A stretch of 57,000 nucleotides of DNA from Aurantimonas marianensis (lineage in GTDB: Bacteria; Pseudomonadota; Alphaproteobacteria; Rhizobiales; Rhizobiaceae). A program made the translations under genes and the position numbers. The DNA is taken from positions 1 to 57,000 of the forward strand of contig NZ_JALHBS010000018.1 in NCBI RefSeq assembly GCF_024195285.1, given 5' to 3'. Position 1 is the stretch's first letter. Each line of letters opens with the position of its first letter. Positions 8,029-16,348 of the stretch are shown in pieces. The notes below the pieces were generated by a model. It was given only the letters and a program-made list of their open reading frames with translations. It was not told the DNA's origin and made no database searches.

Positions 8029-8867
8029 TTGAACTTCGCGATCATGTCCTTGATGCCGGGAATAGTTTCGAGCTGATCGGCATGGCTCGGCTGGAAATAC
8101 TGCACCAGGCTGCGCTGGCTGAGGCCGCCGAGGATGGTGAAATAATACATCTCGTAGCCCGGCAGCACCGCACAGGGATGGTAGCCCTTGTCGAGGCAGA
8201 TCGTCGAGCCGTCGACGATATGGTAGGCGTCGCCCGGCTTGCCGTCCTCGCGCTGGAGCATCTGTACGCCGGTGCCGTGATTGGGGCGGAAGCGGAAATT
8301 GTAGGTCTCGTCGTGCCGCGTTTCGTCAGGCAGACGGTCGGTGTCGTGCTTGTGGCTGGGAAAGCCCGACCAGCCGCCCTTGCCGACGGTGTAGAGTTCG
8401 GAAACCAGCAACCGGCCGACCTTGTCATGCTGCTTCTGGCCGAGGATGTGCTTGATCTTGCGGTGGGTCTTGGTGTCGTCGGAGCCGTATTGCACCTTGT
8501 CCAATTCGTCGGCGCGCACCGCGAAGGGCGACAGCACCTTGTCGTATTTCGCTCCCGCGACGAAGACCTCGGCCGCGTCCGATACGCAGACCATCCGGGC
8601 GGTTGCGCCGGTCGGCACGTAGACACCCTCCGGCTCGCCGTCCCAGACATCGACGCCGCGCGTCCCGAGTGCGGCGAAGGCTTCGCCCTCGACACTCACG
8701 TCGACCGTGCCGGTGGCGGGCACGATGCAGGTCTCGTAGCCCGGCACGCTATACTCGAAGGCCTGGCCCCTGGTCAGCTTGACGATGTTGAAATAGTTCA
8801 GCGGAACCAGCGCGTCGTCGACATCGACGATCGGTTTGTTGCGGTTGTCATAGGGCGCGATATGCAT
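8025..8867 (-). CDS. iolB: 5-deoxy-glucuronate isomerase
   Basis: IolB converts 5-deoxy-glucuronate to 5-dehydro-2-deoxygluconate, after IolD and before IolC in myo-inositol degradation. The 280-residue protein has the typical double cupin layout, with metal-binding histidines visible in GGWSGFPSHKHDTD and LDKGYHPCAVLPGYEMYYF. The N-terminus (MHIAPYDNRNKPIVDVD) is typical of family members found next to iolCD in alphaproteobacteria. It lies 12 bases after iolC and is translationally coupled to the aldolase gene. Confidence 0.92.
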   Translation of the reverse strand: MHIAPYDNRNKPIVDVDDALVPLNYFNIVKLTRGQAFEYSVPGYETCIVPATGTVDVSVEGEAFAALGTRGVDVWDGEPEGVYVPTGATARMVCVSDAAEVFVAGAKYDKVLSPFAVRADELDKVQYGSDDTKTHRKIKHILGQKQHDKVGRLLVSELYTVGKGGWSGFPSHKHDTDRLPDETRHDETYNFRFRPNHGTGVQMLQREDGKPGDAYHIVDGSTICLDKGYHPCAVLPGYEMYYFTILGGLSQRSLVQYFQPSHADQLETIPGIKDMIAKFK

Positions 8868-8879
8868 CGGCTGGTCCTT

Positions 8880-9860
8880 TCAGGAATCGGTCGGGCCGGG
8901 ATGGTCGGCGAGAAACGCCTCCAGCTCGGCCGTGGTGGGCATGGCGGGCGCGCAGCCGACCCGCGACACGACGATCGCGGCGGAGGCGGAGCCGCGCAGG
9001 ACGCAGTCGCGCAACTCATGGCCATGGGCGAGCGAGGCGACGAAGCCGCCCATGAAGGCGTCGCCAGCGCCGGTCGGCTTCAGTGCCGTGACCGGGTAGA
9101 TCCCGGTGCGGAATTCCTCGTCCGGCGTGATGGTGATCGCGCCGTGTTCGCCCATCTTGTAGACGACGATACTGGCGGTACTGCGTGCCAGATCGCGCGC
9201 CTTGGCGAGGCCCTTGTCCTTGCCGCCGGCCATAAAGCCGAACTCGTCGTCATTGCCGATGACGATGTCGCAGAGCCGGCCGGCGCGCGAATAGACGTCC
9301 GAGGCGATTTCGGGCGACGGCCAGGAATACGGGCGGTAGTCGATGTCGAAGATCAGCGGCAGCCCGGCCTTCCGGGCCAGGTCGAAGGCGTGGAACGCCG
9401 CGCCGCGCGACGGCTCGGCGGCGAAGACCGTGCCGGTCGTGATCAGCGCGCCATAGGCTTCGAAGTCCACCGCCGCGACGTCCTCCGTCGTCATCTGAAA
9501 ATCCGCCGCGCCGTTGCGGTAGATCACCGACTGGTGGTTCTCGACCCGGCTTTCGACGACCGCCAGCGAGTTACGCGCCTCGCCGCCGACCGAGCGGACG
9601 TGGCGGGAATCGACCCCGTATTTCGCCAGTTCGTTGAGGCAGAACCGTCCGATCGCGTCGTCGGAAACCGAGATCACCAGCGCTGCACGGCCGCCATGCC
9701 GGGCGATCGCAACACCGATATTGGCCGAGGAGCCGCCGAGGCTGGCGACGAATTTTTCCGCCTCCTCGGTCTTCGTGCCCGGCGGGTCGGGATAGAAATC
9801 CATGCCCGCCCGCCCGACGATGACGAAGTCGTTTCGCGCGATGCGTGCGAGCTCAACCAT
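8880..9860 (-). CDS. iolC: 5-dehydro-2-deoxygluconokinase (PfkB family)
   Basis: IolC phosphorylates 5-dehydro-2-deoxygluconate with ATP. It is a ribokinase/PfkB-family protein of 326 residues, with the N-terminal glycine motif SLGGSSANIGVAIARHGG and the C-terminal anion-hole and catalytic-base motif TGAGDAFMGGF. ATG 9860 is chosen because it overlaps the iolD stop in a TGATG junction and begins the family N-terminus (MVELARIARNDFVIVGR); the upstream frame only reads through iolD. The substrate is assigned from the PfkB type together with iolB, iolD and iolE in the same locus. Confidence 0.92.
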   Translation of the reverse strand: MVELARIARNDFVIVGRAGMDFYPDPPGTKTEEAEKFVASLGGSSANIGVAIARHGGRAALVISVSDDAIGRFCLNELAKYGVDSRHVRSVGGEARNSLAVVESRVENHQSVIYRNGAADFQMTTEDVAAVDFEAYGALITTGTVFAAEPSRGAAFHAFDLARKAGLPLIFDIDYRPYSWPSPEIASDVYSRAGRLCDIVIGNDDEFGFMAGGKDKGLAKARDLARSTASIVVYKMGEHGAITITPDEEFRTGIYPVTALKPTGAGDAFMGGFVASLAHGHELRDCVLRGSASAAIVVSRVGCAPAMPTTAELEAFLADHPGPTDS

Positions 9861-11731
9861 CACACGCCCCTGCGCTGACGCGCGCGGCCGGCTTCCTGCT
9901 CGACATGCGCGGCCCGGACCCGCTCGTTGTCGGTGACATGGGGCGTGCCGACCTCCCACCAGGCATGGCCCTCGGCGGTCCAGCCGTCATGGGGATCGAC
10001 TTGCATGACGATGACGGACGTCCGCGCGGCCGCCTTGGCGCGCTCGAACGCTTCCGCCAGTTCGGCCGGATTGGCGACGGTCTCGGCCTCGGCGCCCATG
10101 GCGCGGGCGTGCGCCTCGAAATCCACCGCGAACGGTTCGACCGCGATGTTGCAGTCGGCGATGAGGTTGTTGAACGAGGTGTTGCCGGTGTTGTTCTGCA
10201 GCTTGTCGATCACCGCGAAGCCACCATTGTCGAGCACCAGGATGATCAGCTTCTTGGCCGTCAGCACCGACGAATAGATGTCGGAGTTCATCAGGAGATA
10301 CGCCCCGTCGCCGACGAAGACGATGGTGTCGGCCTCCGGCTCGGTCTCCGACTGGGCGATGCGCGCGCCCCAGCCGCCGGCGATCTCGTAGCCCATGCAG
10401 GAAAAGCCGAATTCGACATCCACTGTCCCGATGTCGAGGGTGCGCCAGTTCGCCGTTATCTCCGCAGGCAGGCCGCCGGCCGCGGTGACGATCCGGTCGC
10501 GCTTGTCGCAGAGATCGTTCACGACGCCGATCGCTTGCGCATAGGAATTCGGCCGGTTGCCGGGCCGCACATTGTCGGCGACATAGGCGTCCCAGGCGTG
10601 GCGCTCGGCCTTGGCCGTGTCGGTCCATGTGCCTGGCGCTTTATACTCCGCAAGCGCGGCGTCCAGTGCCGTCAGCGCGCGTTTCGCGTCGCCCACCACC
10701 GGCAGCGAGCGGTGTTTGCCGGCGTCATGACGCGCGGCGTTGATGGAGATGAGCCGGGCGCTCTTGTCGAAGGCCGTCCAGGAGCCGGTGGTGAAATCCT
10801 GCAGCCGCGTGCCGACGGCGAGGATCACGTCGGCCCTTTCGGCGATCGCGTTGGCGGAACTGGAGCCGGTCACTCCGATCGGGCCGATATTGAGCGGGTG
10901 CGCCGCCAGCATGTTGGCGCGCCCGGCGATGGTCTCGACCACGGGGATGGCGTGGGCCTCGGCGAAGGCGGTCAGTTCCGCGACCGCGCGGGAATATTGC
11001 ACGCCGCCGCCGGCGATGATCACCGGGCGTTTCGCCGATTTCAGCAGCGCGGCGGCGTCGGCGATCTCGTTCGCGTCGGGGGCCTGCCGGCGGATGCGAT
11101 GCAGCGTCCTTTCGAAGAATTCGACGGGATAGTCATAGGTCCAGCCCTGGACGTCCTGCGGCAGGGCGAAGAAGGCCGGGCCGCAATCGGCCGGATCGAG
11201 AATGGTGGCGATGGCGGCGGGGAGCGACTGGATGATCTGCGCCGGATGGGTGATGCGATCCCAATAGCGGCAGACCGCCTTGAAGGCGTCGTTGAGCCCC
11301 AGCGAAGGATTGCCGAAATGTTCGAGCTGCTGCAGCACCGGATCGGGCAGGCGGGTGAGGAAGGTATCGCCGCACAGCATCAGCATCGGCAGGCGGTTGG
11401 CGTGGGCGAGCGCGGCGGAGGTCAGGAGATTGGCGGTGCCCGGTCCGGCCGAGGCGGTGCAGAACATGAAGCGCCGGCGCAGTTTCTGCTTGGCGTATGC
11501 GGCGGCAGCGAAGCCCATGCTCTGCTCGTTCTGGCCGCGATAGACCGGCAATTCGTCGCGGTGGTCGTAGAGCGCCTCGCCGAGGCAGGTGACGTTGCCA
11601 TGGCCGAAGATGGCGAAGCCACCGCCGCACAGACGTTTCTCGCTGCCGTCGATATCGATGTACTGGTTGGCCAGATAGCGGATGACGGCCTGCGCTGTCG
11701 TCAGACGGACCGTTTCGCTTCCTGCGCTCAT
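9860..11731 (-). CDS. iolD: 3D-(3,5/4)-trihydroxycyclohexane-1,2-dione hydrolase
   Basis: IolD is a thiamine-diphosphate enzyme that opens the inositol-derived ring to 5-deoxy-glucuronate. The 623-residue protein has the N-terminal pyrimidine-binding domain with the IFGHGNV region and the C-terminal ThDP/Mg motif GDGAYLLMNSD...N. The start is ATG 11731, with GGAGGAAAGC just upstream. The open frame extends further upstream but runs into the operator region. It is the first gene of the minus-strand iol operon, and a LacI-type palindrome lies about 86 bases upstream between it and the divergent plus-strand operon. Confidence 0.93.
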   Translation of the reverse strand: MSAGSETVRLTTAQAVIRYLANQYIDIDGSEKRLCGGGFAIFGHGNVTCLGEALYDHRDELPVYRGQNEQSMGFAAAAYAKQKLRRRFMFCTASAGPGTANLLTSAALAHANRLPMLMLCGDTFLTRLPDPVLQQLEHFGNPSLGLNDAFKAVCRYWDRITHPAQIIQSLPAAIATILDPADCGPAFFALPQDVQGWTYDYPVEFFERTLHRIRRQAPDANEIADAAALLKSAKRPVIIAGGGVQYSRAVAELTAFAEAHAIPVVETIAGRANMLAAHPLNIGPIGVTGSSSANAIAERADVILAVGTRLQDFTTGSWTAFDKSARLISINAARHDAGKHRSLPVVGDAKRALTALDAALAEYKAPGTWTDTAKAERHAWDAYVADNVRPGNRPNSYAQAIGVVNDLCDKRDRIVTAAGGLPAEITANWRTLDIGTVDVEFGFSCMGYEIAGGWGARIAQSETEPEADTIVFVGDGAYLLMNSDIYSSVLTAKKLIILVLDNGGFAVIDKLQNNTGNTSFNNLIADCNIAVEPFAVDFEAHARAMGAEAETVANPAELAEAFERAKAAARTSVIVMQVDPHDGWTAEGHAWWEVGTPHVTDNERVRAAHVEQEAGRARQRRGV

Positions 11732-11816
11732 GCTTTCCTCCGTTGGTGGGCCGGCGTAAATTTTCTTGCAAAGCCGATTGTCGAACGATCGGCCGCCCGC
11801 TATTGAGGTTACGGTT

Positions 11817-11834
11817 TTTGCAACCGGTTGCAAA
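11817..11834. promoter_or_regulatory. LacI-type operator between divergent iol operons
   Basis: A perfect 18-bp palindrome, TTTGCAACCGGTTGCAAA, lies in the 127-bp gap between iolD (minus) and the oxidoreductase gene (plus). It has the central CG step typical of LacI/GalR-family operators. The inner 16 bp recur exactly at 19451-19466 in front of the inositol ABC transporter operon, and a lacI-family gene lies between them. The simplest reading is that this repressor controls all three operons. Confidence 0.8.
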
Positions 11835-11858
11835 CCTATTTTTACGGCAGGATCACCC

Positions 11859-12974
11859 TTGACCCCAATTGGCATCGGTATCGTCGGCGGCGGTTATATG
11901 GGCAAGGCGCACGCGGTCGCCATGCAGGCGGTCGGCGCGGTGTTCGAGACCGACTTGCGGCCGCGACTGGAGATGGTCTGCGCGACGAGCCGCGAATCGG
12001 CGGAGCGTTACCGCGCGGCGTTCGGATTCGATCGCTGCACCGCCGACTGGCGCGAGTTGGTGACCGACCCGGCGGTGGAGGCGGTCGTCATCGCCTCGCC
12101 GCAGGAGACCCACCGGGAAATAGCGGAAGCGGCGTTCGCCTTGGGTAAGCCGGTATTCTGCGAAAAGCCGCTCGGCGCGTCACTGGAGGATAGCCGGGCC
12201 ATGGTCGCGGCGGCCGAAGCCTGCGGCGCGGCGAACATGGTCGGCTTCAACTATATCCGCACGCCGGCCTCGCAATTCGCCCACAAGCTGATCAATGCCG
12301 GCGAGATCGGCGACATCACCTGGTTCCGGGGCGAGCACACGGAAGATTTCTATGCCGATCCGCAAGCTCCGGCGACCTGGCGCACGCGCGGAGCGGGCAA
12401 TGGCACTATGGGCGATCTGGCGCCGCACATGATCAATGGCGCGCTGGTGCTGGCCGGTCCAATCCGCGAGTTGATCGCCGAGGTCGAGACGGTGCACGCC
12501 ACCCGTCCGGGGGCTGAGGGCGACGAGGCCGTGACCAATGACGATCAGGCGCAACTCATGTGCCGGTTCGAGAACGGCGCGATGGGGCATCTGTTCTTCA
12601 GCCGCGTCGCGACCGGCCGCAAGATGGGCTACGCCTATGAGATCACCGGCACCAAGGGCGCGATCCGTTTCGATCAGGAGGACCAGAACGCGATCTGGCT
12701 CTATCGCATGGACGGCCCGGAGGAGCGGCGCGGGTTCACGAAGATTCTGACCGGTCCCGCGCATCCTAATTATGCGGGGTTCTGCCAGGGGCCGGGGCAC
12801 GGCACCGGCTATCAGGACCAGATCATCATCGAGGCCAAGGATTTTCTCACCGCGATCGCGACCGGCGAACCGGTCTTTCCGACCTTTCGGGACGGCATGG
12901 ACGTCAACCGCGTCGTCGCGGCGGCGATGGCGTCGGCCCAAGCGAAATCCTGGCAGTCGCTCGACAGTTTCTGA
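11859..12974 (+). CDS. Gfo/Idh/MocA family oxidoreductase (probable inositol or inosose dehydrogenase)
   Basis: The 371-residue NAD(P)-dependent oxidoreductase has the Rossmann motif GIGIVGGGYMGKAHA near the N-terminus, the family EKP motif in PVFCEKPLG, and a C-terminal alpha/beta domain with GDLAPHMINGAL. Inositol catabolism needs at least one such enzyme to oxidise myo-, scyllo- or chiro-inositol, and this is the first gene of the plus-strand iol operon. Which isomer it uses cannot be decided here. TTG 11859 is the only start that both clears the operator and keeps the Rossmann strand; a weak CAGGA precedes it. A start before the operator is in frame but unlikely. Confidence 0.8.
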   Translation: MTPIGIGIVGGGYMGKAHAVAMQAVGAVFETDLRPRLEMVCATSRESAERYRAAFGFDRCTADWRELVTDPAVEAVVIASPQETHREIAEAAFALGKPVFCEKPLGASLEDSRAMVAAAEACGAANMVGFNYIRTPASQFAHKLINAGEIGDITWFRGEHTEDFYADPQAPATWRTRGAGNGTMGDLAPHMINGALVLAGPIRELIAEVETVHATRPGAEGDEAVTNDDQAQLMCRFENGAMGHLFFSRVATGRKMGYAYEITGTKGAIRFDQEDQNAIWLYRMDGPEERRGFTKILTGPAHPNYAGFCQGPGHGTGYQDQIIIEAKDFLTAIATGEPVFPTFRDGMDVNRVVAAAMASAQAKSWQSLDSF

Positions 12975-12997
12975 GTTTGGCAAAGGCTTATCCGACC

Positions 12998-13891
12998 ATG
13001 ACCATCCGTATCGGCAACGCCCCCTGTTCCTGGGGCGTCGAATTCGCCAACGATCCGCGCAATCCGGCCTGGGAGACGGTGCTCAGCCAATGCGCCGAGG
13101 CCGGCTACAAGGGCATCGAGCTCGGCCCGGTGGGCTTCATGCCGGAGGACCCGGCGATCCTGTCCGACGCGCTGGCGAAAAACGATCTGGAACTGATCGG
13201 CGGCGTCGTGTTCCGGGCGTTTCACGACCCCGACCAATGGGACGACGTGCGCGACGGCGCCGTGCGCACCTGCAGGGCGCTTACCGCCCACGGCGCACGC
13301 CATCTGGTGCTGATCGACTCGATTTCGCCGCGCCGGGCGCCGACCGCCGGCCGCGCGAGCGAGGCCGCGCAGATGGACGCCGCCGAGTGGAAGGCCTTCG
13401 TCGATCGAATCCGCACCGTCGCCAAAATGGGCGCGGAGGAATACGGCCTGACCGTCGGGATGCACGCCCATGCGGCGGGCTTCATCGACTTCGAGCCGGA
13501 ACTGGAGTGTCTCCTGAACGAGGTGGACGAGGGCATCCTGAAGATCTGCTTCGACACCGGCCATCATTCCTATGCCGGCTTCGACCCTGTGGCCTTCATG
13601 CGGCGGCATATCGGCCGCATCTCCTACATGCATTTCAAGGATATCGACCCCAAGGTGAAGGCCGACGCGATCGCCAATCGCACCGGCTTCTACGACGCCT
13701 GCGGGCAGGGCATCTTCTGCAATCTCGGCGAGGGCGACGTGGATTTTCCCGCCGTGCGCCAGGTGCTCCTGGATGCCGGCTTCGAAGGCTGGTGCACGGT
13801 CGAGCAGGACTGCGACCCGGCGGGGGACCCCTCGCCGGTCGACGACGCGGCGGCCAACCGCGCCTATCTGGAATCCATTGGTTTCAACTGA
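12998..13891 (+). CDS. iolE: Probable myo-inosose-2 dehydratase (IolE-like)
   Basis: This TIM-barrel protein (297 residues) of the xylose-isomerase-like/AP-endonuclease-2 superfamily begins IRIGNAPCSWGVEF, the typical IolE N-terminus. Metal-site stretches are visible: MHAHAAGFI, CFDTGHHSYAG and YMHFKDIDP. IolE dehydrates scyllo-inosose to the trihydroxycyclohexanedione used by IolD. No other iolE candidate is in the locus, which strengthens the call. ATG 12998 has AAAGG about 11 bases upstream; a TTG at 12977 would add 7 residues. It follows the oxidoreductase by 23 bases and precedes another by 13 bases. Confidence 0.85.
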   Translation: MTIRIGNAPCSWGVEFANDPRNPAWETVLSQCAEAGYKGIELGPVGFMPEDPAILSDALAKNDLELIGGVVFRAFHDPDQWDDVRDGAVRTCRALTAHGARHLVLIDSISPRRAPTAGRASEAAQMDAAEWKAFVDRIRTVAKMGAEEYGLTVGMHAHAAGFIDFEPELECLLNEVDEGILKICFDTGHHSYAGFDPVAFMRRHIGRISYMHFKDIDPKVKADAIANRTGFYDACGQGIFCNLGEGDVDFPAVRQVLLDAGFEGWCTVEQDCDPAGDPSPVDDAAANRAYLESIGFN

Positions 13892-13904
13892 GGACGGCAA
13901 CGCC

Positions 13905-15068
13905 ATGAGCAAGCTGAACTGGGGCATGGTCGGCGGCGGCGCGGGCAGTCAGATCGGGCCGGCACACCGGCTGGGGGCGGGGCTCGACGGTGCCTTCGCC
14001 TTTGCCGCCGGCGCGCTCGACCATGTGCCCGACGCCGGGCGCGCGTACGCGCAATCGCTCGGCGTCGCGCCCGACCGCGCCTATGGCGACTGGCGGGAGA
14101 TGCTCGAAGGGGAGCGCGTCCGCGACGACCGGGTCGACCTCGTCACCGTGGCGACGCCCAACGCCACCCATTACGAGATCACCAAGGCCTTCCTCGAGGC
14201 CGGCTTTCATGTGCTTTGCGAAAAGCCGATGACGATGACGGTCGAGGAGGGGGAAGAGATCGTTCGGATCGCAAGCGCGACGGGACGGATCTGCGCGGTC
14301 AATTACGGCTACACCGGCTATTCGCTGGTGCGGCACATGCGGGCGATGGTGGCGCGCGGCGATCTCGGCCGGGTGCGCCTCGTCGTCGCCGAATTCGCGC
14401 ACGGCCATCACGCGAACGCGGCGGACGCGGACAATCCGCGCGTGCGCTGGCGCTACGATCCGGCGCAGGCCGGGGTTTCGGCGCAGTTCGCCGATTGCGG
14501 CATCCATGCGCTGCACATGGCGAGCTTCGTCACCTGTCAGGAGGTCGCGTCGCTGTCGGCGGATTTCGCCTCCTGCGTCGAAAGCCGGACGCTCGAAGAC
14601 GACGCCATGGTCAATTTTCGCATGGAGGGCGGCGCGGTCGGGCGGCTGTGGACCTCGTCGGTCGCCATCGGCCGCCAGCACGGGCTGACGTTGCAGGTGT
14701 TTGGCGAGGCCGGCGGCCTGCGCTGGACGCAGGAACAGCCCAACCAGCTCTACTGGACCCCGCTCGGCGGCCGCGTGCAGACGATCGAGCGCGGCGAGGC
14801 CGGATTGTCGCCGGAGGCCGACCGCGCGTCGCGCGTCACCATCGGCCATGCCGAGGGAATGCCGCTGGCCTTCGCCAATATCTACGCCGATCTGGCGGAG
14901 GTCATCAGGGCCGCAAAGGAAGGCCGGGTGCCCGATCCGGCCGCCGACCTCTACCCGCGAGCGGAGGACGGCCTGCGCTCCATGGCGGCCGTCCATGGCG
15001 CGGTCGCCTCGGCCGGCCGGCAAGGCGCCTGGGTCGACGCCCGCCCGCCTATGTTTCGGGCGCCCTAG
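13905..15068 (+). CDS. Gfo/Idh/MocA family oxidoreductase, second copy in iol operon
   Basis: The 387-residue oxidoreductase has the N-terminal WGMVGGGAGSQIGPAHR Rossmann motif and HVLCEKPMTM (EKP motif). It differs clearly from the oxidoreductase at 11859 and is not a recent duplicate. The GGGAGSQIG variant is typical of a subgroup that often accompanies iolE. It probably acts on another inositol isomer or a keto-inositol. ATG 13905 is preceded by GAGGA about 10 bases away. The stop codon TAG directly touches a rhizobial-type palindromic repeat, and the repressor gene is convergent on the other side. Confidence 0.8.
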   Translation: MSKLNWGMVGGGAGSQIGPAHRLGAGLDGAFAFAAGALDHVPDAGRAYAQSLGVAPDRAYGDWREMLEGERVRDDRVDLVTVATPNATHYEITKAFLEAGFHVLCEKPMTMTVEEGEEIVRIASATGRICAVNYGYTGYSLVRHMRAMVARGDLGRVRLVVAEFAHGHHANAADADNPRVRWRYDPAQAGVSAQFADCGIHALHMASFVTCQEVASLSADFASCVESRTLEDDAMVNFRMEGGAVGRLWTSSVAIGRQHGLTLQVFGEAGGLRWTQEQPNQLYWTPLGGRVQTIERGEAGLSPEADRASRVTIGHAEGMPLAFANIYADLAEVIRAAKEGRVPDPAADLYPRAEDGLRSMAAVHGAVASAGRQGAWVDARPPMFRAP

Positions 15069-15180
15069 ATCACGATGAAATAGGATCGATTCGATCCCAT
15101 TTCATAAACGTGATAGATTCCAGTGATTTTCGAGCGGGATGTGGACGGAAAACCGGTTCCCACTTTTCCTCATCCCGCTC
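15069..15180. repeat. Two-part palindromic intergenic repeat of rhizobial type
   Basis: Two inverted repeats lie back to back. The first runs 15069-15114 (ATCACG...GGATCGA/TCGATCC...CGTGAT). The second runs 15132-15180 (GAGCGGGATG...GGAAAACCGGTTCCCACTTTTCC...CATCCCGCTC). The second closely resembles, from memory, a repeat scattered between genes in many Hyphomicrobiales genomes. It sits between two convergent genes and could act as a bidirectional terminator. Its left-hand GC arm encodes the last codons and the stop of the repressor gene. Confidence 0.7.
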
Positions 15181-16180
15181 TAACCGCAGGCGGTCTGAGC
15201 GTTCCCCGCTCGACGATCCGGCAGGGAAACAGCCGGGATTCGGGATAGCGATCCGGCTCCTCGAGCATCGCTACGATCAATTCGATCGACGAGGTGATGA
15301 TCTGGCGGATCGGCTGGTGGATCGTGGTGAGGTTGATGTTCTCCCACCGCGCCATTTCCATGTCGTTGAGGCCGATGATGCCGATGTCGTCGGGCACGGA
15401 CAGGCCGGCGGACTGGATCGCGCTCAAGGCGCCGATCGACAGGACGTCGTCGCCGCAGAAATAGGCTTCCGCCGGTGCTTCCCGGATCAGCCGCGTCATC
15501 TCCTGCCGCCCGGCGTCGAAGGAGTAGGCGGCGGCGTAGCTGTGGCTGACGGCAATGTCGGGGTGGGCCTGCATCGCCGCGATGAAGCCGGCAAAGCGAT
15601 CCTGGGTCGAGGTGGCGGATTCCGGGCCGCCCATGAAGCCGATCCGACGGTATCCCCGGGCGACCAGCAAATCCGCCGCCATCTTGCCGCAGTAACGGTT
15701 GTCGATGCCGACGACATGCACCGCGGGCGCGCTCGAATAGCGGCCGAAGGAATGGACCACTGGCATACCGGCATGACGAAAGGCGTGGGCAAACGCCGGG
15801 GGCAGGGTGGACGAAGCGACGATCACGCCATCGACTGAGTATTGCCGCAGCATCCGGACGGAATTCTCCGGATCCGTCTCGTCCGTCAGATTGACGAGCA
15901 ACGGGCGGAGACCACGATCCTGAAGCCCGCGGGTGAAGAGATCAAAGACCTGCAGGAAGATCGGGTTGTGGAAATTGTTGGAGACCAGCCCGATCAGCTT
16001 GGTGCGCCGGGTCGTCAGGCTGCTGGCGAACAAATTGGGGCTGTAGCCCAGTTCCGCCGCCGCCTTGGCGACCTTGCGGCGGGTCTTGACGGACACGGAG
16101 GCACCTTCCGTGAAGGCGCGCGAGACGGCCGAGCGTGAGACCCCGGCGCGTTCCGCCACTTCCTTGAGGGTTACTGCCAT
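15170..16180 (-). CDS. LacI-family transcriptional regulator of the inositol genes
   Basis: The 336-residue protein has an N-terminal LacI helix-turn-helix (VTLKEVAERAGVSRSAVSRAF, then LGYSPN and the hinge) and a periplasmic-binding-like effector domain (LIGLVSNNFHNPIF, GYRRIGFMGG, DDIGIIGLNDMEMA, LTTIHQP). It is expected to bind the TTGCAACCGGTTGCAA sites at 11818 and 19451 and to be released by inositol or a catabolite; the effector is inferred from context. No copy of the palindrome was seen before its own start, so autoregulation is not evident. The last residues (RAG) and stop come from the adjoining repeat, a possible end-replacement. Confidence 0.85.
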   Translation of the reverse strand: MAVTLKEVAERAGVSRSAVSRAFTEGASVSVKTRRKVAKAAAELGYSPNLFASSLTTRRTKLIGLVSNNFHNPIFLQVFDLFTRGLQDRGLRPLLVNLTDETDPENSVRMLRQYSVDGVIVASSTLPPAFAHAFRHAGMPVVHSFGRYSSAPAVHVVGIDNRYCGKMAADLLVARGYRRIGFMGGPESATSTQDRFAGFIAAMQAHPDIAVSHSYAAAYSFDAGRQEMTRLIREAPAEAYFCGDDVLSIGALSAIQSAGLSVPDDIGIIGLNDMEMARWENINLTTIHQPIRQIITSSIELIVAMLEEPDRYPESRLFPCRIVERGTLRPPAVRAG

Positions 16181-16348
16181 CCAGCGATTATTTCCGTTGT
16201 CGCGGGCGGGATCGTTCGGCCGGCCGGGGACCGGCTCAACACCGCCGCACCGACTCCCGCAAATGTCGATGGACGGGCTCTATATGGAACAGGCTGGCGC
16301 GGGTTACCATCATCCGGGCCGCCGGCGCGGGGCCGGGGGCACGCGGTC

